Shown: piece after piece, positions 11,462 through 21,967 of the stretch
How the letters are laid out: every line of letters starts with the position of its first letter
Position numbering within the stretch: the stretch's first letter is position 1
DNA from: Gonatopus flavifemur
Taxonomy: Eukaryota > Arthropoda > Insecta > Hymenoptera > Dryinidae
DNA length: 64,000 bases
Reading direction: 5' to 3'
Assembly: GCA_018340375.1 (NCBI GenBank)
Contig: JAFFJZ010000044.1
Coordinates: 620,001 to 684,000, forward strand
The notes under the pieces: model-generated
Databases searched by the model: none
The model's input: only the letters and a program-made list of their open reading frames with translations
What the model was told of the DNA's origin: nothing
Position numbers and translations under genes: made by a program

Positions 11462-12930
11462 TCTGACCAGCATTGCATAGGATTCGAATGGTTCTGACCA
11501 GCATTGCACGGAATTGGAATAGTTCTGACCAGCATTGCCTCGATTTCGAGTAGTTCTGGCCAGCATTGCACGGAATTTGAAGAGTCCTACACATCATTGC
11601 AAGAAAGTCGAATAGTTCTAACCAGGATCGCCCCGATTTCAACCAGCTCTGGCCAGCATTGCACGGAATTCGAACAGTTCTGACCAGCATGGCATGGAAT
11701 TCGAAGAGTTCTGGACAGCATTGCACGAAATTCGGATGATTCTGGCCAGCATTTCACAGAACTCGAAGAGTTCTGGACAGCATTGCACGGAATTCGAAAA
11801 GTTCCGGACAACATCGCACGCAATGGGAATAGTTCAGGCCGACATTGCCCCGATTTCGACCATTTCTGGCCAGCATTGCACGGAATTCAAATAGTTCTGA
11901 CCAGCATCGCCTCGATTTCGAGTAGTTCTGGGTAGCATTGCCCTATTTTCAACCAGTTCTGGCCAGCATTGCAAGGAATTCGAATAGTTCTGACGAGCAT
12001 TGCTTCGATCTCGACCAGTTCTGGCCAGCATTCCAGAAATTCGGATAATTCTGACCAGCATTGCCTCGATTTCGACCAGTTCTGGCCAGCATTGCACGGA
12101 ATTCGAATAGTTCTGACCAGCATTGCCTCGATTTCGAGTAGTCCTGGGCAGAATTGCCCCGATTTCAACCAGTTCTGACCAGCATTGCCTCGATTTCGAG
12201 TAGTTCTGGCCAGCATTGCACGGAATTCGAATAGTTCTGGACAGCATTGTACGGAATTCGAAGAGTTCTGGACAGCATTGCACACAATTCGAATAGTAGA
12301 GGCCGGCATTGCCCCGATCTCGACCAGTTCTGGCCAGCATTGCACGGAATTCGAATAGTTCTGACCAGCATTGCCTCGATTTCGAGTAGTCCTGGGCAGA
12401 ATTGCCCCGATTTCAACCAGTTCTGACCAGCATTGCCTCGATTTCGAGTAGTTCTGGCCAGCATTGCACGGAATTCGAATAGTTCTGGACAGCATTGTAC
12501 GGAATTCGAAGAGTTCTGGACAGCATTGCACACAATTCGAATAGTAGAGGCCGGCATTGCCCCGATCTCGACCAGTTCTGGCCAGCATTGCACGCAATTT
12601 GGGGAGTTCTGCACAGCATTGCACGGAATCCGAAGAGTTCTGGACAGCACTGCACGGAATTCAGGGGGTTCTGGACAGCATTGCACGCAATCCGAATAGT
12701 TCAGGCCAGGATTGCCCCGATTCCGACCAGTTCTGGCCAGCATTGCAAGGAATTCGAATAGTTCTGACCAGCATTGCCTCGATTTCGAGTAGTTCTGGCC
12801 AGCATTGCACGGAATTCGAAGAGTTCTGGACAGCAATGCCTCGATTTCGAGTCCCCCTGGCCAGCATTGCACGGAATTTGGGGAGTTCTGCACAGCATCG
12901 CACGGAATTCGGAGAGTTCTGGACAGCAAT
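11462..12930. repeat. 31-bp satellite array, left arm (about 47 copies)
   Basis: The consensus has two halves, gttctggccagcattg and cacggaattcgaata (31 bp in all); many copies alternate with a cctcgatttcgagta variant, giving a 62-bp dimer. A higher-order unit of 248 bp (8 x 31) is duplicated almost exactly: 12081-12328 and 12329-12576. Because 31 is not a multiple of 3 and the consensus has few stops in any frame, long frames open on both strands (up to 254 codons on the minus strand). They encode a 31-residue repeat and should not be called genes without expression evidence. Confidence 0.95.
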
Positions 12931-12944
12931 AATGGCCAGAACTA

Positions 12945-13540
12945 CCCGTAATTGAGGCGATGCTGGTCAGAACTACCCGTTATCAGGGCAATGCTGGTCA
13001 GAACTATTTGAGATCCATGCGATAGCGAGCAGAACTGATCGAATTCTGTGCAATGCTGTTCGAAACTATTCGAATTCCGTGCAATGCTGTCCACAACTAT
13101 TGGGATTCAGTGCAATGCTGGCCGGAACTACTCGTAATCGAGGCAATGCTGGTCAAAACTATTCGAAATCGAGGCAATGCTGGTCAGAACTGGTTGAAAT
13201 CGGGGCAATTCTGCCCAGGACTACTCGAAATCGGGGCAATGCTGCCCAAAACTACTTGAAATCGAGGGAATGCTGGTCAGAACTATTCGAGATCGGGGCA
13301 ATGCTGGTCAGAACTGGTTGAAATCGGGGCAATTCTGCCCAGGACTACTCGAAATCGGGGCAATGCTGCCCAAAACTACTTGAAATCGAGGAAATGCTGG
13401 TCAGAACTATTCGAATTCCGTGCAATGCTGGCCAGAACTACTCGAAATCGAGGCAATGCTGGTCAGAACCATTCCAATTCCGTGCAATGCTGGTCAGAAC
13501 CATTCGAATCCTATGCAATGCTGGTCAGAACTGTAGTTCA
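12945..13540. repeat. 31-bp satellite array, right arm, inverted (about 19 copies)
   Basis: Same 31-bp unit as the left array but in reverse orientation (units read cgaggcaatgctggtcagaa...). It starts after a short junction, agcaataatggccag, at about 12933-12947. It is shorter than the left array by about 28 units, consistent with independent unequal exchange after the inverted structure formed. Confidence 0.95.
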
Positions 13541-14306
13541 GACAGAAAGTCGGACGGGTAATCAGACAGGCTGTCAGGTCCTCGAAGTCCCCGTCCAAGC
13601 TGTATCAATTGTTCTGCTGTATCAAAACTCCGATTCTCAACATAAAAAAATATTTCGTCTTCTCGCGTCCTCTCCAATTCGGCTCATCATGAAAGCAAAA
13701 ACGAATTCACCCATTGTTGGTGTTAGAACTCTGCATTCACATTTCCTCCGTGTGTACCCCATCCCAGAACTTTGAGATATTGATCCCTCCTCCCAATATA
13801 GCTTGCAATGCTATGGATTCGCCATAGAATCCAGCATATCATTTCCATAAATATTGAAAAAAATTTCATACATCGCTTTTATTGATTGGAACTCTCCATT
13901 CCTCACTTTCCCGCATGCTTACAATCCCACAACTCTCCAGTTCTGATCGTTCCAACCTCTCATCGCTGGAATGCTATCATCTCATTGTAGAACTTGGCAT
14001 TCCATTTTTTCAAGTTCATTTTTTCTGAGTATTATTAATAGAACTATTGTTTCAAATTATCAAGAACTATAGAACTATGTTGAATGCCACTGGAACTGTC
14101 ACTTTTTCATGCAATGTCAGCATTTGATATGCCAACTTCACATTCACCAATTGTGAGTTGTCCTGTTCTTTTACATAAATATCATGGGACCCATATTACC
14201 CACAAAAAAGTTGGTGATGGAAAAATAGGAAACTTCAGAAAAACCATTATGTTCCTCTGAGGGCTGCGAAGAATACATCTGGATTTCATGCAATTAGTGT
14301 TAGATA

Positions 14307-14546
14307 CACGGAAAAAAGAAAACAGCAATGGTTACTGTGAATCACAAAAATACATTGAAACTCAAATCCATTCTATGCAGTAATGCGTTTCCTAGTCCTC
14401 ATTACTGTTCAGTCAGCGTTGACGCATTTCATTACAATACCCATCACTGTGATCGCGCTAATCCTCATTATCCAAGCGTGTTTTCATTTGTTTTTCAACC
14501 GGTCGCTGTCATTCACAGTAACCAGTAGTGTTTTCTTTTTTCCGTG
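14307..14546. mobile_element. MITE with CACGGAAAAAAGAAAACAG ends
   Basis: Left end CACGGAAAAAAGAAAACAGC, right end GTTTTCTTTTTTCCGTG, TA on both sides (14305-14306, 14547-14548). The arms share 'ggttactgtgaatcac'/'gtcattcacagtaacc'. A truncated copy of the same family is at 46273-46387 inside the Copia element. Confidence 0.85.
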
Positions 14547-15770
14547 TAGTTCGGACAAGTATTCTGATTTATTTCCAATTTTCACACTGAAAATAAAAAA
14601 AATTATTATAAAAAAACCAAGTGGGGGCCCATGTATCCACCCTTACCTCTAGATGTATCACGGGGCCTACGGATAAATGAATACTTCCCTTGATTTTTTT
14701 ACACACAGATTGAAATTTGAAATTAAATTTCTTGTGACTCTTTGTGACCGATAACAGAATAACCCTAGTGGAAATGAATCATATATGACCCATACATGAT
14801 CCATATATGATTCCCACAACACATATATGACCATATATGCCCCATATATGCCCCATATATGACCCATATATGTGCCATATATGCCGCATATATGCCCAAT
14901 ATATGGCACATATGTGACCCATATATGACCCATATATGCCCCATATATGTGGCGCAAGCCTCATTAGTGATATATATAAAGCATATATGGTACCGCGCGG
15001 AACATATATGTTTGCAAGAAACGGTCAAAAACATATATGATTCATATTTGGTATAATTATTTGCTATATATGGATCATTTCATATCGGATTTTCCAAGAG
15101 TTCATAAATATTTTTGAAATGGTTATCCCGAATTCTCTGTTGAAAAATGTGAGACACGTATCATTCGTTTCTTTTTTTCTTATTCTATTATGATTCCAGA
15201 TTTACAAGATATGTCGAAGTTCTTGGTTTCTAAAACCCACTTTTTTTCAAATGCCTGTTTCTTGGAAAGCTTCCAATACAAAAAATTATTACCAAGGCAT
15301 GGAACTTATGGAAAACATGGGGTTTTGCCTCAACTTTTCACAAAGTCAAGAGAAAATTCCTTTCCAAGGACGTATTTTGCCGTAATTCGACGATGGGAGT
15401 GAAAAGAGTATTTTATTCAAATTCGAATACGTTTGATTTTCAAATTCCACAAGCAAAACTAATTTCTGGAACATAACGATAATGTTCGTTTCGTTTTCGA
15501 AAATGTTACTCCACGGCATTCGAGAGATCTGGACAAAACAAGGGCGGCCTGAGAACTCCGCGTGCTCGATTATTCAAGATTTGTAATGCAGCATAGATAC
15601 GAGACATTTCATGGACGGATTGATGTGTAATTTCAAGTTATTAAGTTATCTTTTTTGTCTTGTTTTATTTATATTCCTTGAATGTCGTAGAAAATTACCA
15701 TTTTCAGAACTGAACCAAAAGTATTGCTATGCACCATAGATCGATCGTGTTTGTTAAATAAAGAAATTAA

Positions 15771-16176
15771 CCCGTTGAGGTCACACTTCAAAGTACTTAC
15801 GTAAAGATTACACAGGGTCTTTCGGACCCCAAACCAAAGCAACAGATGCCATTCACGCAGTCTTTCAAATATTGTTGCAGATTTCTCGGTAAAATTTACA
15901 TCTCTGTGTCTTTGACAATAACAGAAGGCAGCAGAAATTAAAATTTACGACAAGCACTGTAAGCTACCCTGACGAAAATTTTTGTCATAATTCCTCATAA
16001 TTTCTCATTGTCCCAATTCATGGAGAAAGTATGAGAAAGAATAATAGAATTCCTCATATTTTCCCCATGAATTGGGATAATGAGAAATTATGAGAAATTA
16101 TGACAAAAATTTTCGTCAGGGTACGGAACCACAGACTCCCTCTAGAGCCTTTTGGACTCCTGGTGATCTCAAAGGG
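15771..16176. mobile_element. piggyBac-like MITE (TTAA side, GGTCTTTCGGACC interior)
   Basis: Left end CCCGTTGAGGTCACAC directly follows TTAA (15767-15770). The right end reads, inverted, CCCTTTGAGATCACCAG. A GGGTCTTTCGGACCCC hairpin near 15818 is characteristic of piggyBac-type elements. The right TTAA is not intact. A small palindromic MITE (15967-16121) is inserted in the middle. Confidence 0.5.
15967..16121. mobile_element. 155-bp near-perfect palindromic MITE
   Basis: Arms of about 60 bp: CCCTGACGAAAATTTTTGTC at the left and the exact inverse at the right, flanked by TA at 15965-15966 and 16122-16123. The interior repeats catgaattggga/tcccaattcatg. No coding capacity. Confidence 0.9.
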
Positions 16177-17464
16177 CTGAAAATGTCCAAATTCGAATGA
16201 CCTACCATTTTTACTTCCACCGTAGGAATTCCACTAGACACAAATTGGAAAAAAAAATTTCACTCAAATTTTTGAAAAGTTCAGAAAAAATCCCAACTTT
16301 TATGCCTTATTAGTAATTCTGTGTGTTGAGACCTTTTCGAGATACACGCATTTAAAAAGAACTGGATTTGTCAAAACTAAAAGCTCTGACACATTGTAAA
16401 CCGGTGAACACAATAAAATAAAAAAGAGCAAACAAACAAAAGTATCTCATATTTTTCAACGAAGAATTCACAAATAATTCTTCTAAAAATATTGAGGAAC
16501 TCATTGTGAATCTGACCTGCAATAACTCATATATGTTTTATATGTGATCCAAAATTGTTGATCTACCAATTCGGAGTTCATATATGGGCCATATATGGTT
16601 TTCAAGAATAAGCGGGAGTTCATATACGTGCAAGAAGTCGCTTCTTTCAAGCACCGGCGGTGGCTCCAGTGAAAGGGGGACGGAGTCCGGTCCCAACGAA
16701 CCGCGTTCAATTCTCGTAGGAGAGACTTTTTTTATACCCTCCAATAAATGGAAATAAATCATATATGGGTCATATGTGGGCCATATATGGGTCATATATG
16801 GGTCATATATGTTTGGATTACTCATAACATATATGGTCCATATATGGTTTATATATGGGGCATATGTGGGTCATATATGGTTCATTTCCACTAGGGAACC
16901 TTACAATGACATTCACTATGACATGACAATAGAAATCTGATGAACTTAACCATGTATTACATTGAATCCTATTTAAACATCAGTATGTTCCTTCACTGTT
17001 TTAATCCCATAGTAAATTCAACTCTAAATTTGTCTCCGTGTATCAAATATCAATATCGAAGAATATTCTTCATTTACTTCAAATAAGGTCAACTTCTCTC
17101 TTAATGGCACTATGCCATGCGCGTCTATGTGAACTGTTATATTTTCCTATAGATACTTTTCGTGAGATATCAAAAACAATTTTATCACAATCTCCTGTCA
17201 ATCTTCTCATGCTCAGTGGCGGACTGAGAATGTCTCCATCGTCTAACTCGCGTGAAAAAGAGGATAAGAGGCGGGAGGTTTCCCGCTTCATGTCCTTTAT
17301 TTCGCGTATGTTGGGAAAAGGTATAGAAGTTCTTAGTCCTCCACTGCTCATACTACTTTTCTTTGTCCATACTAATAAAATAACTTACCAATACATTAAT
17401 TGTGGTCCATACATCGCATAAAAAAGTAAAGAAAAAAAATCTTAAACCAAGAAACTATTGGAGT

Positions 17465-17564
17465 CCCATGTGGAAAACGTGTCCAAAAATGTATACAATT
17501 GTACACTAATTGTATACAAATCGTGTAAAATTGTATACAGTTTTGGACATTTTTTTCACATGGG
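17465..17564. mobile_element. Small palindromic MITE, GTATACAATTGTATAC type (copy 2)
   Basis: Same family as 7293-7413: ends CCCATGTGGAAAA and its inverse, with an interior of gtatacaattgtacac palindromes. About 100 bp. Confidence 0.75.
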
Positions 17565-17860
17565 CTGGCCGAGTCCAATCCGATATTTGTGTGATTCAAG
17601 AGAACTTTCTTCGAAAAAAGGAATTACTCAGTTTGAAGCTGTACATCATGATATCGAGAAAACTTTCTCACTCCGAGTACACATCTTCCTGAGATAAGAA
17701 AAAAAAATATTCTCAGAACAAGAAAATATGTTTTTATGATCGAGCTAATTTTCTTCAGTGTAACGTTGATGTTAATCTTGTCGAGTTTTCGCAATCGAAT
17801 GAAATTACTGTTCCAATTAAGCGAATATTTTCAATAAGAAGCAAGATGAAAAGTTATCGT

Positions 17861-17959
17861 TAAGGGGTTCTAGCGGTTACCATTCTAGATCGTTGGTTAG
17901 AAAAGGACAAGCTTATACGATGGGAAGAAAGGTTCGATACCGTCGCTAGTGTCCCCTTA
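17861..17959 (+). other. tRNA-like hairpin (possible SINE head or tRNA relic)
   Basis: The ends TAAGGGG (17861-17867) and CCCCTTA (17953-17959) pair perfectly over 7 bp. The right half carries GGTTCGATACC (17931-17941), a good match to the RNA polymerase III B box, and tctagcggttac near 17869 is a weak A box. At 99 nt with an extra stretch before the 3' stem it does not fold as a standard tRNA, and no anticodon arm could be assigned. Confidence 0.35.
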
Positions 17960-18661
17960 AGAAATTGTATTTTCATCGATTTTTTTCCTTTTGCATTCCA
18001 TTGCACTCGAATGAAAATGTTTTCTCTCCAAGTAATCATGCAAAATGATGACATTACTGAAAGTATCACAAAGTGTATAAATAAATGAATAAATGAATAA
18101 ACGAATGCACGTATATATTCAACCTTTCCATATACATGAACGTACGTGCAAATGCTGCAAGACAGACGGAACTACATATAATAAATGCTGCAGGTTGAAT
18201 CACACGATTATACGCCATGCGTAACTCCCACGTTTCTCTTCACTCATACGATTAGAATCGCAATCCCTTCCCCCTCCCGTCATCTATCTTTTTCTTACAT
18301 AGAATTGTCGGCTTGGACATGCTGACAATATCTACTTAAAGCACCGTCCGTGGATAGCAATTCCGCCTTACGTAACGCATATAGCCAGTTAGTGTACATA
18401 GTTTTACATGTATATAATTTTCATACATAAGAACAGAAACAGAGAAAACTCACGTGTTTTGGTATACATGAAAGGAGAGAAGAGAAAAGAAGAGAGAAGA
18501 AAAAAAGAAAGGCGATGAAAAAATGTAAAAAAAGTAAAGTGCGTGTATTCAGCATGGATGCATCGTCGTGTGAGACTGCCATCCACGCAGATGCCACGAA
18601 TGACTTCTTCTCGCGCAAGGACACATTGTATTTATACTCTTTCCACTTTTTTTATGCGTGC

Positions 18662-18699
<38 letters not shown>
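17960..18699. other. No gene; GA-rich and (TA)n low complexity
   Basis: Contains an aaatgaataaatgaata run (about 18080-18105), a purine-rich block (about 18470-18530) and a (TA)n run (about 18672-18699) abutting the foldback element. No supported coding feature. Confidence 0.5.
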
Positions 18700-19500
18700 G
18701 GGGCATTCTTTGTGAAAACGGCCACCCCCCCCCCCTGCACATCTCAATTTTGAAGATAGAGATCTCGGAGACCAATCAAAATTTTCGTTGAAGTGTCTAC
18801 TTTTCATTGCCGTATGGTGTTTTTTGAACATGGCGGCCATTTCGCCAATATGGCGGCTGAAACGAAGGGGAAATGTGTTGAGAATAATCAAAACCAGTCC
18901 TAGAAATATGATACGTGGGTGTTGGATAGTTCTGTGGACTGGGGCAAGTAATTCGAGCCTTCCGGATTAATTGCATGCGGTTGGAATACTGAAATTGCAA
19001 ATGGCGGATCCAATATGGCGGCCGGAAATTCAAAATTGCTTCGAATTTTTTGAAACATGGGGGAAGGGGGTTTTTTGGGTCGCTGATGACGAATCTGAAC
19101 TCAGATTTCCGGAATTACAGATGGTGGATCCAATATGGCGGTCCGTTAAAGTTATAAATCTCTTGGATTTGCGCAAACATTGTCATACTGAGGTTTTTGG
19201 GGTCGCGGAACAAGAATCCAAACCCAGATTTCCGGAATTGCAAATGGCGAATCCAATATGGCGGCTGGAAATTAAAATATTGCTTCGAATTTTCTGAAAC
19301 ATTGGGGAAGGGGGTTTTTTGGGTCGCTGATGACGAATCCGAACTCAGATTTCCGGAATTACAAATAGCGGATCCAATGTGGCGCTCGGAAGAATTATAA
19401 ATCGCTTGAATTCGTGGGAACATTATCATACTGAGGTTTTTGGAGTCGTTGATCAAGAATCCGGACTTGGAATTCCGAAATAGCGAATGGGTAATCCAAT

Positions 19501-19899
19501 ATGGCGGTCGGAAGAATGATCAATCTCTTGAATTTGTGGAAACAATGTCATACTGAGATTTTTGGGGTCGCTGATAGACATTCGAATCCGGATTCTCGGA
19601 ATTATGAATGGAAAATTCGATATGACGTTCTGGATATGAGGAATCATCCGTCGTTTGACGTCAATCTTTGTTCCAAGAAAGTTCTGAAGAGTCATTTTGA
19701 AACCATAAGCGTCATGTATGATAAAGTATTTCACGAAAAGATGAGACGGAAACTCATCAAACGATTCGAGAATGCCCAACATGTACCTGAGATTCTGAAA
19801 AACCATGGGTTTTTGATAGGATCCGATAATGGAGTGCTCATCAAAAGGTACTCTAACGATGAACAAAACAGAGTATGGTGGCCAAATGGACAACCATGA
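19501..19899 (+). CDS. Unrecognised 132-codon ORF crossing into the foldback loop
   Basis: Residues 1 to about 68 are translated from the foldback arm, and their mirror copy exists at 20228-20476 on the minus strand, so that part is probably not real protein. Residues about 69-132, from the loop, are charged and of ordinary composition (FHEKMRRKLIKRFENAQ, then KNHGFLIGSDNGVLIKRYSN) and end at a TGA at 19897-19899. Only 54 bases later is a canonical histone-type 3' hairpin. This could be the tail of a captured host gene. It is not a core histone, since none of the conserved H2A, H2B, H3 or H4 C-termini is present. No function is assigned. Confidence 0.3.
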   Translation: MAVGRMINLLNLWKQCHTEIFGVADRHSNPDSRNYEWKIRYDVLDMRNHPSFDVNLCSKKVLKSHFETISVMYDKVFHEKMRRKLIKRFENAQHVPEILKNHGFLIGSDNGVLIKRYSNDEQNRVWWPNGQP

Positions 19900-19953
19900 G
19901 GTAATGTACGCGTAGTTGCAAACTTGTTAATTGAGAGATATGTAACAGTCAAC

Positions 19954-19969
19954 GGCCCTTTTCAGGGCC
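19954..19969 (+). terminator. Histone-type 3' stem-loop
   Basis: GGCCCTTTTCAGGGCC: a 6-bp perfect stem with TTTC loop, preceded by CAAC and followed by AC. This matches the animal replication-dependent histone mRNA 3' hairpin (stem of 6, loop of 4 pyrimidine-rich, flanking AAC...ACC) at every position I can recall. No histone coding sequence precedes it. No clear purine-rich histone downstream element was identified. Confidence 0.55.
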
Positions 19970-21154
19970 ACTCGATGTGCAAAGTCTGATCGCGCAACCT
20001 CCTCGTGGTGCACATTGGGTTATGTTAATGCCGACAACTTGGAGCCTGAATACACAAATTCACAAGTCAAAAACCAGCAGTATTCATGGTTTGGTTCGAG
20101 GAAGATTTGCAGAGAGTTTTATTGGGAGGGAGTCTATTGAAAGTTTGTGAATTTGTGTGACCAGACCCCAAATAATTCCGGAAATGAATATAATATTCGT
20201 TTCCCTCATATCAAATGTGTTTGCGGATCATTGAACGTGGTGCGTTCGTTCTGGTTTCCGGAATCTGACCTCAGGTTCATAATGAACGACCAGAACTTTC
20301 TCGGAACAAAGATTTACGTCAGACGACGGATGATTCCTCATATCCAGACCGTCATATCGAATTTTCCATTCATAATTCCGAGAATCCGGATTCGAATGTC
20401 TATCAGCGACCCCAAAAATCTCAGTATGACATTGTTTCCACAAATTCAAGAGATTGATCATTCTTCCGACCGCCATATTGGATTACCCATTCGCTATTTC
20501 GGAATTCCAAGTCCGGATTCTTGATCAACGACCCCAAAAACCTCAGTATGGCAATGTTTCCACGAATTCGAGCGATTTATAATTCTTCCGACCGCCATAT
20601 TGGATTAGCCATTCGCTATTCCGGAAATTCGAGTCCGAATTCTTGATCAGCGACCCCAAAAACTTCAGTATGCCAATGTTCCCGCAAATCCAAGAGATTT
20701 ATAACTTCAACGGACCGCCATATTGGATCCACCATCTGTAATTCCGGAAATCTGAGTTCGGATTCGTCATCAGCGACCCGAAAACCCCCTTTCCCCATGT
20801 TTCAAAAAATTCGAAGCAATTTTGAATTTCCGGCCGCCATATTGGATCCGCCATTTGCAATTTCAGTATTCCAGCCGCATGCAATTAATCCGGAAGGCTC
20901 GAATTACATGCCCCAGTCCACAGAACTATCCAACACCCACGTATCATATTTCTAGGACTGGTTTTGATTATTCTCAACACGTTTCCCCTTCCTTTCAGCC
21001 GCCATATTGGCGAAATGGCCGCCGTGTTCAAAAAACACCATACGGCAATGAAAAGTAGATACTTCAACGAAAATTTTGATTGGTCTCCGAGATCTCTATC
21101 TTCAAAATTGAGATGTGCAGGGGGGGGGGGGTGGCCGATTTCACAAAGAATGCC

Positions 21155-21190
<36 letters not shown>

Positions 21191-21540
21191 AACATGGAAC
21201 CACACATACATGGTAAACAACGTACAGCGTCACAACGTAACTAGTTACACACAAACAATGTGAGAAAAAGGAAACATAATTTTCTATAATACAAAGATAC
21301 ATCTCACACAAGTATAAAATCATACGATAAAAGCAACAACGAAATTGGATTACTCTACCGCAGTATGGATGTGGAAAATGATTTTCTACTAACTTCGAAT
21401 TTGAGAAATGTATAATACATACCAGTGTACACGTTTTACGTTCGTAATTCGAGTGGAGGCTGTAACCTATCACCGAAACAAGCGTTTAAACCTTTTTCTT
21501 ATTTGTACACTTTCGGACCCTAATTTGGAAAGCATTCAAG

Positions 21541-21967
21541 TGATATGATACAATCAACCCAGCCAACCATGGATTGGTTCCAATCATTAGTCAATTTGAT
21601 TGATTCCAATGACATTCGCTAATAATTGATCAATTATTTGGGAGTTATGTAGGATCTTTATACGCATGTCCATTCATTGGATAATGATTGATCAAAAATT
21701 GATCATTTGGCCAATTGTTGCTCGCTGATGCGGACATAGAACAGGACAATTATCGATCAATCTCGTGGTCCATAGAATTGACCAAAAATTGATCATTCAA
21801 CATACGTCGATAATCGGAAATCTGGAAATGTAAAACATCACTTATTTTCTATCGGTAATATGGAATTTTGCATTGGTCATGTCATGTTAATAGGATAGAA
21901 TTATTTATGATGTATTATTTATCACAAAAAATTGTTGTGATTCATCGATTCATTCATCTCCGTCGTA
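21541..21967. repeat. Repeat rich in aattgatcaattatt palindromes
   Basis: Words such as aattgatcaattattt, attgaccaaaaattgatcatt recur here and again at 22378-22640. Both blocks begin with (a)acccagc(c/t)aacca, so they are probably copies of one repeat, one flanking and one inside the neighbouring inverted-repeat element. Confidence 0.5.

Larger units (their letters stand above)
10842..14147. mobile_element. Foldback element with inverted 31-bp satellite arrays, 3.3 kb
   Basis: Outer arms of about 600 bp (10842-11460 and 13540-14147) are inverted copies; for instance 'atcaagaactatagaactat' near 14059 mirrors the sequence near 10914. The interior is two head-to-head arrays of one 31-bp satellite that reverse orientation at about 12930-12945. 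The left array is about 1.47 kb and the right about 0.6 kb, so the arms are unequal. The design resembles Drosophila Foldback/Galileo elements (long TIRs containing tandem arrays). No transposase is present. Superfamily is unknown because no target duplication was identified. Confidence 0.8.
14763..16896. mobile_element. TIR element with CATATATG-rich arms, about 2.1 kb
   Basis: Ends CCCTAGTGGAAATGAATCAT (left) and GTTCATTTCCACTAGGG (right). Each arm (about 14763-15080 and 16520-16896) is filled with tandem words of the form catatatgaccc/gggtcatatatg. The middle holds non-repetitive DNA plus a piggyBac-like insert. The same CCCTAGTRGAAAT terminus appears at 39108, 48418 and 58733, which suggests one family of elements with unrelated interiors. 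Frames through the arms (YMGHIWG-type repeats) are translations of the repeat. Confidence 0.7.
18700..21156. mobile_element. Foldback element with ATGGCGG repeats, about 2.46 kb
   Basis: Inverted arms 18700-19704 and 20271-21156 begin at GGGGCATTCTTTGTGAAA and end at its inverse, each bordered by a (TA)n run. The arms hold diverged subrepeats of about 120 bp, each with ATGGCGGATCCAATATGGCGG-like words (near 18828, 19001, 19121, 19243, 19366, 19482) and a 'gggtcgctgatgacgaatc' segment. The unpaired loop (19705-20270) is different sequence with an ORF and a histone-like stem-loop. No transposase was seen. Confidence 0.85.

Noticed and set aside
11834..12929. Long minus-strand ORFs (168-254 codons) as repeat-protein genes
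   Set aside because: They are translations of the 31-bp satellite, open in several overlapping frames at once. No start context, promoter or non-repeat domain supports a gene.
18404..18740. Several 60-80-codon frames on both strands near 18.4-18.8 kb
   Set aside because: They translate purine-rich and (TA)n low-complexity sequence and the foldback end.
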